A stretch of DNA of 64,000 nucleotides from Desulfovibrio sp. GTDB lineage: Bacteria > Desulfobacterota > Desulfovibrionia > Desulfovibrionales > Desulfovibrionaceae. The position numbers and the translations under genes were made by a program. The stretch spans positions 1-64,000 of the forward strand of contig JAISTH010000029.1 in NCBI GenBank assembly GCA_031272715.1, in the 5' to 3' direction. The notes beneath the pieces are model-generated. The model ran no database searches and was not told the DNA's origin. It saw nothing but the letters and a program-made list of their open reading frames with translations. Shown here piece by piece: positions 54,216 through 63,608 of the stretch (position 1 is the stretch's first letter; each line of letters starts with the position of its first letter).

Positions 54216-54909
54216 CGCACCTAGACGCAATCAACAGCAGGCATGATCCTCTGCATGTCGCCAATGATGGCATCTGTGGTGCGTAGTCTCTCAAACATCC
54301 CAGAATTCTATGCCAGACCGCTTTGGACTGACGATCATCAGCCTCGTCCACAGAATCAGCCTAGAACTCGAATCTGATCCTCCCGAAAACCCCATGGGCC
54401 ATCGTGTGCTCAAAAGCCGTGCATGCGGGATTGCCGGACGACTGCCCAAGCCGATTGCACGAAAGAATGGCGCGGACGGAACCCGCCCCTCTTCTTCGAG
54501 GCCCATTGGCCGGCATGGCTCTGTGGCACGGGCCTGCGCATGCTCTCTGCACAGCGACCAACCGCCTCGTTCGCAAGGATCGATCCGCCCTGGCGACGCT
54601 TAGAGGAACAAATGCCGGCACGACTGGCAGATGGGCGCAGTTCCATGCGGACAGACCCCGAGTGGCCAAGCCGGCCCTGCTTTCATGCGATCGCCTCGGT
54701 GCCTGCGTCCCGGTGCGTTGACAACTCCATGTCCTCGGACTAGGATGCCCCTCGACGTCAGGGGAACGGCCGCCCACCCCCATGGCTCGGCCCCCGCCCC
54801 ACGTCTCCCCGACGTCGAAGTCACGGCCCTCCCTGACGACGCCCCGCCCACACGCGCCGGGACCGCGTCGCCGCACTCCCGGACCACACGCTTGCCCGGC
54901 AGGTTCGAT
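54216..54909. other. Spacer upstream of glpABC, no gene seen
   Basis: About 690 bp, AT-rich then GC-rich. Open frames here give low-complexity translations. It presumably contains the glpA promoter, but I could not pick out a convincing one. Confidence 0.4.
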
Positions 54910-56544
54910 GTGAGCACCCCCTCCCCAGAAAGAAACGCCACCACTGTCGCCATCATCGGCGGCGGCGCCACTGGCGTCGGCATACTCAGGGATCTCTCAA
55001 TGCGGGGCATCCCCGCCGTGCTGCTGGAGCGTCAGGCGCTGGCCGCCGGCACGAGCTCCCGCTTCCACGGACTCCTGCACTGCGGCGGCCGTTACGCCGT
55101 GGGGGATCCCGAAGCGGCAAGGGAATGCATCCAGGAGAACCGCATCCTGCGCCACATAGCCCCGAACTGCATCGAGTCGCCGGAGGGCTTCTTCGTCCTC
55201 ACCCCGGAGGACGACCCGGCGTACGAGAAAACCTGGCTCGAAGGCTGCGCCAAGGCCGGCATCGCGACATCCCCCGTTGATCCCGACGAGGCGCGCCGCC
55301 TCGAACCCGGCCTCTCCCCGGACATCAAGGTCGTGCACCGCGTGCCCGACGCCTCCGTGGACGGCTTCAGGCTCGTCTGGCACAACTGGCTCAGCGCCAG
55401 GGAGCACGGGGGGCAGCTGCGGCTGCGCCATCAGGTCACGGGCATCCTGCAGGACGGGGGCAAGGTCGCGGGGTTGCGGGTCCTCGACCGGAACAAGGGG
55501 GAGGAATACGTCCTGAACTGCGACATGGTGGTCAGCGCCGCAGGTCCCTGGGCCGGGGAGGTCGCCGCCATGGCGGGCATCCACGTGGACATCACCCCGG
55601 ACCGCGGCACCCTCGTCGTCTTCAACCACCGCTTCGCCTCCCGCATCGTCAACCGCCTCCACCGCAGCGGCGACGGGGACATCTTCGTTCCCGTGGGCAC
55701 GGTGACCATCCTCGGCACGACCTCCTTCACGGCGGACGGCCCGGAGGACACGCTGCCCACCAGCGAGGAGGTGCTGCGGTTGCTTGATCTTGGCGCCCCC
55801 GTCTTCCCCGATCTGCGATCCCACAGGATATTGCGCGCCTTCGCAGGCGTGAGGCCCCTCTACACCCCGCCGAACACCGCCCACGGCCGCGGCGGAAGCC
55901 GGAACTTCGTCATCGTGGACCACGCCGACCAGGGGCTTGCGGGCATGGTCTCCATCTTCGGCGGCAAGCTCACGACATACCGGCTCATGGCGGAGAAGAT
56001 CGGCGACCTCGTCGCCAAGCGCCTCGGCGTGAACGCCCCCTGCGCAACGGCCAGGACGCCCCTTTCCCCGCCTCCATCCCGCTCGGACATGGAAAAGGCC
56101 TCGAAGATATTCCCCGTGTCGGCGTTGCGGCAGGCCGCCGAGCGTCAGGGCGCCGCCTTCCCCAAGCTCGTCAAGGGACTCGCCGAAGGGCGGGGCGCGG
56201 AATTCCTGTGCGAGTGCGAGATGGTCAGCCGGGCCGAAGTCGAACTCACCGCCATGGAGAGTCCGGCCTTCAATCTCAACGACATCAGGGTGCGCACCCG
56301 CATCGGCATGGGCACCTGCCAGGGGGCCTTCTGCCCCCTGCGCAGCATGGGTGCGCTCCATGCCGCGGGGATACGGGAGGATCTCGATCCCCGGCGGGAA
56401 CTGTCGCGATTCCTGGGCGAGCGGTGGAAAGGGCTGCGCCCGGCCCTCTGGGGCGTGCAGGTGCAGGAGATCGAACTCAGCCGGGAGATATACGGGGCCA
56501 CCTTCAATCTCGGCAACAGCAGGGAAGACGGGGAGACGTCATGA
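54910..56544 (+). CDS. glpA: Anaerobic glycerol-3-phosphate dehydrogenase, subunit A
   Basis: A 544-residue flavoprotein starting at GTG 54910 (VSTPSPERNATTVAIIGGG). FAD-binding AIIGGGATGVG is followed by the SSRFHGLLHCGGRYA segment and GMVSIFGGKLTTYR. The C-terminal BFD-like [2Fe-2S] region has CECEMVSRAEVE and GMGTCQGAFCPLR. The length equals E. coli GlpA. It oxidises glycerol 3-phosphate to dihydroxyacetone phosphate. The frame stays open upstream to 54631 but is low-complexity there. It overlaps glpB by four bases (ATGA). Confidence 0.93.
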   Translation: MSTPSPERNATTVAIIGGGATGVGILRDLSMRGIPAVLLERQALAAGTSSRFHGLLHCGGRYAVGDPEAARECIQENRILRHIAPNCIESPEGFFVLTPEDDPAYEKTWLEGCAKAGIATSPVDPDEARRLEPGLSPDIKVVHRVPDASVDGFRLVWHNWLSAREHGGQLRLRHQVTGILQDGGKVAGLRVLDRNKGEEYVLNCDMVVSAAGPWAGEVAAMAGIHVDITPDRGTLVVFNHRFASRIVNRLHRSGDGDIFVPVGTVTILGTTSFTADGPEDTLPTSEEVLRLLDLGAPVFPDLRSHRILRAFAGVRPLYTPPNTAHGRGGSRNFVIVDHADQGLAGMVSIFGGKLTTYRLMAEKIGDLVAKRLGVNAPCATARTPLSPPPSRSDMEKASKIFPVSALRQAAERQGAAFPKLVKGLAEGRGAEFLCECEMVSRAEVELTAMESPAFNLNDIRVRTRIGMGTCQGAFCPLRSMGALHAAGIREDLDPRRELSRFLGERWKGLRPALWGVQVQEIELSREIYGATFNLGNSREDGETS

Positions 56545-57833
56545 CCGACCGCACACGGGACGCGTCACCTCCGGGGCGGGGCATGCGAATCTGCGACGTC
56601 GTGGTGGCGGGATCCGGACTCGCGGGGATGATGACCGCGATCCTCCTCGCCCGGAAGGGCCGGAAGGTGACCCTGCTCACCAGGGGGTCGCCCTGCCTCG
56701 CCATCTCCGGCGGGTGCGTGGACGTGCTGGGATACATGGACGGCAAGCGCGTCCATGGCGATCCCCTCGAAGCGCTGCAGACGCTTCCGGCCTCCCACAC
56801 ATACCGGACGCTTGGGAAGGACGCCGTCGTCCGCTCCCTCGCCCTGCTCTCCGAGTTGTGCGAGGGGGAGGGGGTGTCCCTGGCGGCCGACCCGGGCCTG
56901 AACATGTGGATGCCCACGGTTCTCGGCACCTTCAAGCCCACGTATCTCGCCTTCCCCCGCATGGACAAGGACGTCATGGAGGCGGCGAATTCCGTCATCA
57001 TCCCCCGTCTGCCGCTCAAGGACTGTCCCGCGGAGCTCGCCCTCAGGGGATTCTCCGAGGTCGCGGGCGTCAAGGGGAAGGTCTTCCTGGGGTCGCAGCT
57101 CGACCACCCCTTCGGGCATGGCCATCGTGACCTCACCCAGCTCGACCTCGCCCGCCATCTGGAGACGCAGAAAGGCCAGGACTGGCTGGTCAAGGGGCTG
57201 GCCCCTTGCCTGCGTCGCGGCGCCGTGCTGCTTCTCCCCCCGATCCTCGGCATCGACCGCCATGCGCAAGTGCGCAAGCTCCTCGAGGGGGAACTTTCCT
57301 CTCCCATCGCGGAGATGCTCTCGCCGCCTCCGGGCGTCGGCGGTCTGCGCATACTGGGCGCCCTGCGCAGGGCGGCGTCGAAGGCAGGGGTGCGCATCGT
57401 CGAGAACGCCGAGGCCGTCGCGGCGGATGTCGAAGGGGGCGCGTGCGCCGCGCTCCACTGCGGCACCTCCGTCAGGACGTCCTTCGCCGCGCGGGAGTAT
57501 GTCATCGCCACGGGAGGGTTTCTGGGGGGCGGGATCCGGGCCTATCCCGGCATGGCCCGGGAGGCGCTCTTCGACCTGCCCTTGAAGGTCCCGTCCCGCA
57601 TCGAGGACTGGTCGACCCGGGACGTCTTCAAACCGCAACCCTACGCCGCCGTCGGCGTGGCCATCGACGGGAGCATGCGCCCCGTCGACAGGGACGGGAA
57701 GGTGGTTCTTTCCAACGTGCGGTTCGCCGGCCGCATCCTCGCGGGGCACGATCCCGCGGCGGAGATGTGCGGCAACGGCGTGGCGCTGGCGAGCGCCCTG
57801 CGATGCGCAGAGGAGGTGGGGGCCGATGTCTGA
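56541..57833 (+). CDS. glpB: Anaerobic glycerol-3-phosphate dehydrogenase, subunit B
   Basis: A 430-residue GlpB. It has a dinucleotide-binding start after a short leader (DVVVAGSGLAGMMTAILLARKG in part), then ISGGCVDVLGY, the central FPRMDKDVMEAANSV region and C-terminal FLGGGIRAY and MCGNGVALASALRCAEE. It bridges the catalytic GlpA and the membrane-side GlpC in electron transfer. The ATG overlaps the glpA stop, and its last 8 bases overlap glpC, so the three are translationally coupled. Confidence 0.93.
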   Translation: MTDRTRDASPPGRGMRICDVVVAGSGLAGMMTAILLARKGRKVTLLTRGSPCLAISGGCVDVLGYMDGKRVHGDPLEALQTLPASHTYRTLGKDAVVRSLALLSELCEGEGVSLAADPGLNMWMPTVLGTFKPTYLAFPRMDKDVMEAANSVIIPRLPLKDCPAELALRGFSEVAGVKGKVFLGSQLDHPFGHGHRDLTQLDLARHLETQKGQDWLVKGLAPCLRRGAVLLLPPILGIDRHAQVRKLLEGELSSPIAEMLSPPPGVGGLRILGALRRAASKAGVRIVENAEAVAADVEGGACAALHCGTSVRTSFAAREYVIATGGFLGGGIRAYPGMAREALFDLPLKVPSRIEDWSTRDVFKPQPYAAVGVAIDGSMRPVDRDGKVVLSNVRFAGRILAGHDPAAEMCGNGVALASALRCAEEVGADV

Positions 57834-59127
57834 CGCCGCTTCACGTCCCGACGCCAAGACCCCGACAGGCGGAACCGGGGAGGGGGGCGCGTTCCTGGAC
57901 ATGTTCCGGGACGTCCCGGTCCCGGACAGGTGCGTCGCCTGCACCAACTGCTCCCTTGCCTGTCCCGTGACGAGGGTCGCGCCGGACTACATGGGGCCCA
58001 GGATGATGGGGCCGGTGTACGAGCGATTCCGCAGGGGGGAGGTTCCCCCGACCTCCAGGAAGGCCTTGAAGCTTGCGCTTCACGAGGACCCCTTCCTCCA
58101 CTACTGCTCGAACTGCAAGAACTGCGACATCGCCTGCCCCTGCGGCGTTCCCATATCCTCCCTCATCATGGAGGCCCGCGCCTCCTTCCCGAGATCCCGG
58201 CTCACCGCTCTCAGGGACTGGATTCTCGCCCACGGCGAGACCATAGGCCTGCGCACGGCCCTGTTCCCGGCGGCCCTGCGGAACTTCGCCATGAACCTGT
58301 CCCCGACGCGGCACGTGCTCGCCGCGCTGGGGGTGGCCTTCAAGGCCCCGCTGCCCGCCTTCGCCTCGGCGACCTTCAACGGGTTCCTCGGCTCCCTGCC
58401 CCAGCCCGAAGGGCTCGTCCGCAAGGTGGCAGTCTTTCCCGGCTGCTACGTCAACCTCTACGATCACGACTGCGGGAAGGATCTCGTCTACCTGCTGAAC
58501 AGGGCCGGATACAGGGTCGTCCCCTCCGGCTTCGTCTGCTGCGGTCTGCCCATGATCGCCAACGGCTTCGCCGGGGACGCCAGGGCGAACGCCGAAACGA
58601 ACATGGCGGAACTCGCCAGGCTCGAGAACGACGGCGTTCCCGTGCTGGCTCCGTGCCCCAGCTGCGTCATGACCCTGAACGAAGACCGTCCCGCCGCCTG
58701 CAAGGACGCCGGCCCGCCGCCCGTCATCGATGCCTGCGCCTTCGTCGCCGGTTGCATCGCCCGGGGGGAACTCGCCTTGCCCAGCGCCAACCCGATGCGG
58801 GTCATGTACCATGCGCCCTGCCATCTCAGGGCCCAGGGCATCGGGTTGCCGGGACTGGATCTTCTCTCGGACGTCCCGGGCCTCGATGTCCTCGAGGCCG
58901 GGGCCGGGTGCTGCGGCATCAGCGGCAGCTACGGCTTCAAGAAGGAGAAGTACGCCCTCGCCATGTCCATCGGGGAGGAGCTCTTCGGGCGGGTGAAGGA
59001 GAGCGGCGCGGGACTCGTCGTCACCGAATGCGGCACCTGCCGGGTGCAGATCGCCCATGGTACGGGGAAGGCCGTCCGGCATCCCCTCTCGCTGTTGCGC
59101 TCCCTCTTCGCCGACGTCGTCCGCTGA
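57826..59127 (+). CDS. glpC: Anaerobic glycerol-3-phosphate dehydrogenase, subunit C
   Basis: A 433-residue iron-sulfur protein. Two [4Fe-4S] motifs lie near the N-terminus (CVACTNCSLACP and CSNCKNCDIACPCG). Two CCG-type domains follow (FPGCYVNLYDHDCGKDLV with CCGLPMIANG; APCHLRAQG with AGAGCCGISGSYG). It passes electrons from GlpAB to the quinone pool at the inner membrane. In this organism they would finally reduce sulfite or another acceptor. It is followed by a palindromic GC-rich hairpin. Confidence 0.93.
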   Translation: MSDAASRPDAKTPTGGTGEGGAFLDMFRDVPVPDRCVACTNCSLACPVTRVAPDYMGPRMMGPVYERFRRGEVPPTSRKALKLALHEDPFLHYCSNCKNCDIACPCGVPISSLIMEARASFPRSRLTALRDWILAHGETIGLRTALFPAALRNFAMNLSPTRHVLAALGVAFKAPLPAFASATFNGFLGSLPQPEGLVRKVAVFPGCYVNLYDHDCGKDLVYLLNRAGYRVVPSGFVCCGLPMIANGFAGDARANAETNMAELARLENDGVPVLAPCPSCVMTLNEDRPAACKDAGPPPVIDACAFVAGCIARGELALPSANPMRVMYHAPCHLRAQGIGLPGLDLLSDVPGLDVLEAGAGCCGISGSYGFKKEKYALAMSIGEELFGRVKESGAGLVVTECGTCRVQIAHGTGKAVRHPLSLLRSLFADVVR

Positions 59128-59167
59128 GGGGAGCGCCTCGGAGGCGCCTGCACAAGCCTGCAAGACG

Positions 59168-59200
59168 GACGCCCGCGCCGGATCCGGCGCAGGCGTCTTC
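59168..59200 (+). terminator. Probable glpABC terminator
   Basis: GACGCC-c-[16-bp palindrome GCGCCGGATCCGGCGC at 59175-59190]-a-GGCGTC, a stem with one mismatch, followed by TTCCTTT. It begins 40 bp after the glpC stop. Confidence 0.65.
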
Positions 59201-59347
59201 CTTTGCGCAGAGATGCGCCGCTTCGTGCAAGGCACGAGGCCAAGCCCTCAGCCATGATGTGACGTCACGATCCTGACGATGCAACGGGATTCCGATTGCG
59301 GAGGAATTGCAGGGGAAACGCCCTTTGCGGGCGGCAGGAATGCACGC

Positions 59348-60004
59348 TCAGGAGTATGCGATAGGGACGAGGGTTTTCTTTTTGTTTGTGTCGGGATTGT
59401 ATTCTTTTGGCCGATTGATGTTGTCTTTTGAAAAGAAAAACTGATCAGGCCTATGTTTCTGGAAGAATTTGAGCGCAGACAAGTCCTTGAACTGCAGGAT
59501 TTCACTCGGAGACTGTATTTTCTCTTTTGATATCTTCAATCTCTCGGCTTCAGCCCTGTTCTCATGCCAGTTTATCAGATCATATTCGGGAGTGCCATTC
59601 ATTCCCGGGGACAGAATTGTCTTGACGACGGCAAGATTTGAATGGTAGGGGATGGATAGTGGGCAGTACCCGACTTTTCTATACAGCTGTTTGTTTTTAT
59701 CGGGATCGGGCGCTATTACCTCAGGGACGAACAGATTCCAGAGCTTGCTGTCTCTGCGCACACACCAATAGATGACGAGTGCGTCCATCGGCTCGCCGTT
59801 CTTGGTGACTTTGCACATTTCAAAATGGGACAGATTCTCTATGGCAGAGAACTTGACTTGGGCGAAAGTGACAATGTCGAAATCATTGACACCGTATATT
59901 CTCTTGTATATCCTGTCGATAGCGTGTTCCGTGTAACAGACTATTCGTTTTTCACCGTTTATCTCGACACTATGCCTGTCCGCCGAAAAAAAATACCTGT
60001 TCAT
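59348..60004 (-). CDS. Unknown protein, downstream partner in a two-gene unit (218 aa)
   Basis: Not recognised. It is a mixed alpha/beta protein. The N-terminal part has RIVCYTEHAIDRIYKRIYG, reminiscent of small RelE/BrnT-like folds with a conserved His/Arg run. Further on are LVIYWCVRRDSKLWNLFVPE and a basic C-terminus with SPSEILQFKDLSALKFFQKH (in part). Its start lies inside the upstream gene, with a 35-bp overlap on the same strand, implying translational coupling. The AT-rich composition between GC-rich neighbours suggests transfer. A toxin/antitoxin or defence role is conceivable from the layout only. Confidence 0.75.
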   Translation of the reverse strand: MNRYFFSADRHSVEINGEKRIVCYTEHAIDRIYKRIYGVNDFDIVTFAQVKFSAIENLSHFEMCKVTKNGEPMDALVIYWCVRRDSKLWNLFVPEVIAPDPDKNKQLYRKVGYCPLSIPYHSNLAVVKTILSPGMNGTPEYDLINWHENRAEAERLKISKEKIQSPSEILQFKDLSALKFFQKHRPDQFFFSKDNINRPKEYNPDTNKKKTLVPIAYS

Positions 60005-60578
60005 CGCCGCTCATGACATTGTACAGCTTTTTGAATTCGATATAGTAGTTTTTTTGATTGTTTGTCATTCCGATGTCGAAAAGATAGTCATGCAGGAAGA
60101 ACTTCTTACCACGCAGATCAAAAATTCTATTTATGACATAATTCAGAAAGTAGTCATGATAGTAATTGACCACCCTATGGAAGAGTCTGTCATCATCCTC
60201 TTTACTTATTTCCTCATCGGAACAGAGCAATTTTTCCTGATGCTCGGAAAAGAAATCCGTTATTGGGTGTCCGTACAAGGATTTCGTTTTCCTGATTTCT
60301 TCTATGTACCAATCAAATGCAGGACCAATGCTGTATTTTCGTATCAGCTTGAAGTATTCCCTCTCATAGGTTGCACAATCATCGTATGAAAACTTAGTGA
60401 GACAGTCTAGGACTGTATCAACATATTCTTGATCCATATCATTTTCATCGTAAGGGACGATGACGATCTCCGGGTAGATGCTTTTCTCGCTAGCGTCCAA
60501 CCGGGACGATCGCTTGGCCTCTCTTTTGGCCTTCTTGCGCTCGCGCTTTTTCTGCAAGTCTTTTTGCTTGAGAGACAT
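59970..60578 (-). CDS. Unknown protein, upstream partner in a two-gene unit (202 aa)
   Basis: Not recognised. The first 30 residues are strongly basic (KKRERKKAKREAKRSSRLD) and suit nucleic-acid binding. The rest is acidic and helical (DENDMDQEYVDTVLDCL, SEHQEKLLCSDEEISKEDDD) with aromatic-rich stretches (YYHDYFLNYVINRIFDLRG). No signal peptide is seen. The ribosome site in front of ATG 60578 is AAAAGGGCGACAA. It overlaps the next gene by 35 bp. The split charge layout, basic head then acidic body, is unusual. Confidence 0.75.
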   Translation of the reverse strand: MSLKQKDLQKKRERKKAKREAKRSSRLDASEKSIYPEIVIVPYDENDMDQEYVDTVLDCLTKFSYDDCATYEREYFKLIRKYSIGPAFDWYIEEIRKTKSLYGHPITDFFSEHQEKLLCSDEEISKEDDDRLFHRVVNYYHDYFLNYVINRIFDLRGKKFFLHDYLFDIGMTNNQKNYYIEFKKLYNVMSGDEQVFFFGGQA

Positions 60579-61333
60579 TTGTCGCCCTTTTCCAAATCAG
60601 GGAGTTGCAGTGTCTGAAATGGGATCGCCCCCGGGAATCCGGCCATGCGCCGCTGCCGAAGGGCCTGGGGCGAGATGGGCTCCGGGCCGTCCCGGTTCCC
60701 GCAGGATGCGCCGGGAAGTCCGGACATCCAGACCCGAGAGAACCCTGTACTTGATTGTCTGCGCCAACGCAACCGAAGGATTTGGCGGTGACGGGCCGGG
60801 ATGATCCGCCGGCGGCGCTGCCGGCGCCATTTCCCCAAAATGGTGTCCGGGGACATGCCGTGAGGCCATGGCGACGATGCCCGCCGCCGCACCCCGTCAT
60901 GGATGCCGGCCGGTCGCACGGCCGGCGTGTCCATGGCGACTCCGGTGCCGCGCCCATCAAGGGGGCCGTCCCGCAAGGCGAACGCCGGCGGATTGCCGGA
61001 ATGCACGCAGGCGGACCATGGAAGATTGTCCCTCAAGACCGCAATGCGCAAGAGGACGGGATCAGCCGGCGTCCCAGGGCATGCCTCGACGGGAGTCACG
61101 TCTGCGGTCACGCCGCCTGCCGTGCCGCCCCGCCTAGATTCCCGTCTTGCCTCGGCATGTTCACCGATGCCGACAGGGCCCAATGGACGGCCCAAGGCGC
61201 CGACGATGGCACTTGCACGGGAACGGGCACACCACTTGACAGACAGTCCCGGATGCTGGATATCCACGTCAAAGGGGCGCGGGCGCCGACATCGCCCGAT
61301 GGTCCGCCACCCCCTTCCCTCGAGGAGACCGCC
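60579..61333. other. GC-rich spacer, no gene seen
   Basis: About 750 bp between two AT-rich gene groups. Frames in this stretch read as low-complexity Arg/Pro/Ala sequence. It should hold the promoter of the leftward two-gene unit and of the rightward AAA-ATPase stub. Confidence 0.45.
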
Positions 61334-61444
61334 ATGTACGAGATACCGAACAATCTGCCCATCGGCGAGCAGAACTTCGAAACCATCCGCACGGATGGGT
61401 TGCTGTATGTCGACAAGACCTCGTACATCCGCCGCAACAAATGA
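61334..61444 (+). pseudogene. N-terminal stub of an AAA-ATPase-like protein
   Basis: With a good ribosome site (CGAGGAGACCGCC), ATG 61334 opens 36 codons reading IPNNLPIGEQNFETIRTDG then LLYVDKTSYIRR, the typical start of PF09820 proteins (compare GTYDFKEIREKNCIYVDKT in the copy at 30912-32588). The frame stops before the Walker A site, exactly where the base composition switches from GC-rich to AT-rich. The rest of the gene has been lost or replaced. Confidence 0.75.
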
Positions 61445-61445
61445 C

Positions 61446-61985
61446 CTAACAATATATCAATCCGTGTTTGATAATTTGAAGCTTGCTCTTGCTAGCGACA
61501 CAATATGGCTAAATGGCATACTTGAAGCAAAAATGAGCGGAAGCACGATTAAAGATTTTAGTTACATGCTTAAGGATATGGACGGAAATGGGATTCAAGA
61601 ACTTTTCCTCTATGATGGTGGCAGCAAATTGCTAATTGCTGTATTCACAATTGCCAATAATAAAGTCGAATTATTACAAGAATTTTGGTCAAAAAATTCT
61701 GGCTACCTTACAGTTAACGACCAAATTCTAACCGATTGGACTAATGGCACTGATAATTCCCGAGTGTCGGTATTTTCCTTTGCCAATATGGTGACTGCAA
61801 CTTTCTTGATACAAGTAGATGGATATGAAGTAAGGACGGACGAAAAGGGAACAGTTTCATATATCAAGTTTGATTACACTGGTGAAAATGAGGATATTTT
61901 AATGAATTCCGCGGAATTGGATACATTCAATAAAAATCCAAATTATATGGAAAATAAAAATCTTCATTTATTGCAAATCCCTTAA
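61446..61985 (+). pseudogene. Start-less fragment of an exported-type protein of unknown function
   Basis: About 180 codons of AT-rich sequence with good coding character (TIYQSVFDNLKLALASDT, then MLKDMDGNGIQELFLYDGG, LIAVFTIANNKVELLQEFW). The motif DxDGNGxxELxLYDGG is typical of calcium-loop-like repeats in exported proteins that monitor a value and its change. No start codon with a ribosome site is present in the AT-rich part. In-frame sequence upstream belongs to the AAA-ATPase stub region and is not coding in this frame. The gene seems to have lost its 5' end, including any signal peptide, at a recombination junction near 61443. Confidence 0.6.
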
Positions 61986-62204
61986 TTAAACGCTTCCCAG
62001 TTATGCATTCACGAGCTACTATCTTATTGATTAAAACCTTCAATAGGATTATAAAAACACTGCAACATTAGATAATGTTATTTCAATTGGCTCATGAAAT
62101 GAATAAAGACACTATCGGTAATAGATTCTTAACTCAGAGTCTTAAATTATCGATAAACCGTCTACCTCATAACTATACGAGTAGACAAAAGATAGGTAAA
62201 ACTC

Positions 62205-62543
62205 ATGCAATCAAAAACTTCAGATTCAATTTCACTGATGACAAGCATATCTCCTCATTGGTCTGGCTTTGACTTTGCTATATACGCTTCCGAAAAGCCT
62301 GACAATAACGACGCAGACAATATTTTTGTTAAAGTCGGAGTTGACAGGAGCCGAATAAATGATGGATTTTTCATTCTCTTTGACGATGACATGACGACTG
62401 AAGGAAATGTGTTTCTTGACGACAAGAAGCTTAAGGATCTGAAGGGATGGCTCAAAAGTAACATTGAGGCTTTTACCTTGTACTGGGAGAAGGAGATAGA
62501 GTTTGATGAGTTCTTGAGCATGCTGAGTAGGTTCCAGGGATGA
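62205..62543 (+). CDS. Hypothetical protein (112 aa)
   Basis: Not recognised. ATG 62205 follows AGATAGGTAAAACTC. The sequence (HWSGFDFAIYASEKPDNNDADN, then IFVKVGVDRSRINDGFFILFDDD and a helical end with LKDLKGWLKSNIEAFTLYW) looks like a compact alpha/beta protein, acidic overall, probably cytoplasmic. It is the last gene of the third AT-rich island, 220 bp after the start-less fragment. The 61986-62204 spacer has a GTCTAC...GTAGAC inverted repeat (about 62160-62186) that might be an operator. Confidence 0.65.
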   Translation: MQSKTSDSISLMTSISPHWSGFDFAIYASEKPDNNDADNIFVKVGVDRSRINDGFFILFDDDMTTEGNVFLDDKKLKDLKGWLKSNIEAFTLYWEKEIEFDEFLSMLSRFQG

Positions 62544-63358
62544 TCATCCGTTTTCGCGTGACATGAAAATCGCTGAAACCCTTGCCATCGGCATCCGTTC
62601 CCGTGCGCCTCGATGGGGATTCCCCGCCATGCGCGCCGCCTCGGGGCACCACTGGCCCATCCTCGCGACGGGATCCGGCCCGGTCTTCCTCCGCGGTTGC
62701 GTACCGTATGCCCCTCGCCACTGCGAGGCTTGTCCGGATCGCCGGAAGACGGCCTGCCCGCTCAGGGAACCGACCTCCCCTGCCGCAATGCGCCGTCCGT
62801 TGCGTTGTTGCGGATCGAGGCGACGCCCTCCCTGAGCGGAGTTCCCTGTCGATGGGGCCACGGCCGTCCGAAAAAACCACCCATCCAAACATCCGGTTCC
62901 ACGTCCGCCGCATCCATGGGACGCAACACTGGGCCCGGCCGACCGGTTCGAGGAACGTCCCCCGCCTTTTCGAGATGCCGCGAACGCCCCGCGTCCTTGC
63001 CCCACATCCCTCGCGGCCCCGTCGCCTCTCCCCCAGGGTGCCGGTCGACGACATGGCGACAACTTGTTGATTTTGATCCCCGTCTCGCACTTGCGCACGG
63101 CACGGAAATGGAGTACATTTTTCCCGCCTTGGATGCGGAAACGCCATGCCCCACGAAAACCGCCGCCTTGTCGGGCGCGGCCGGGGCTTGCCAAAGGCGC
63201 GCTTTCGCCGGTTCCGGAACCTCCGGGAACGGTGCGGGCGTGGCTTTGTCCCCATTCAGGGCCGCGGATTTCCCGCGGGTTCGCCGGCGAGGATCGGCCG
63301 ATGCCAAGGCATCGCCCCCAAAGCGCTCCGGACCCGGAAATCCCCATGGTTGCAGCGT
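62544..63358. other. GC-rich spacer, no gene seen
   Basis: About 815 bp between the island and tRNA-Val. Frames are open on both strands but read as low-complexity sequence. The tRNA promoter should lie at its right end. No attachment-site duplication of the tRNA 3' end was noticed here. Confidence 0.45.
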
Positions 63359-63435
63359 AGGAGCGTAGCTCAGTTGGCTAGAGCACTTCCTTGACACGGA
63401 AGGGGTCAGCAGTTCAAGTCTGCTCGTTCCTACCA
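63359..63435 (+). tRNA. tRNA-Val (anticodon GAC)
   Basis: A 77-base cloverleaf. Acceptor AGGAGCG pairs with CGTTCCT (one G-T), discriminator A, and the CCA end is encoded. The anticodon arm is CTTCC-TTGACAC-GGAAG with anticodon GAC, and the T arm is AGCAG-TTCAAGT-CTGCT. It decodes GUC/GUU valine codons. Confidence 0.95.
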
Positions 63436-63528
63436 ACACCGCAGTGGCGGAGGGGCCTCCCCTCCTTGTATGTTCTCGGCCCCGGCGCGACGATCCGCCC
63501 GGCCGAAGGCGTTCGCTTGTGCAGTCCA

Positions 63529-63561
63529 CATGGGGAGGATCGCCTCCCCATGGTCGTTTTT
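63529..63561 (+). terminator. Intrinsic terminator between tRNA-Val and thrS
   Basis: CATGGGGAGG (63529-63538), loop ATCG, CCTCCCCATG (63543-63552), then GTCG and five T (63557-63561). It may end the tRNA transcript or act as an attenuator in a thrS leader. It lies 47 bp before the thrS start. Confidence 0.75.
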
Positions 63562-63608
63562 GAACCTTGCAACGGGATGTCGGAGACGTCCCCCGGAGTC
63601 TTCATCTG

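Noticed and set aside
63359..63435. tRNA-Val as an integration site for the adjacent island
   Set aside because: About 800 bp of GC-rich DNA separates it from the island and I found no second copy of the tRNA 3' end.
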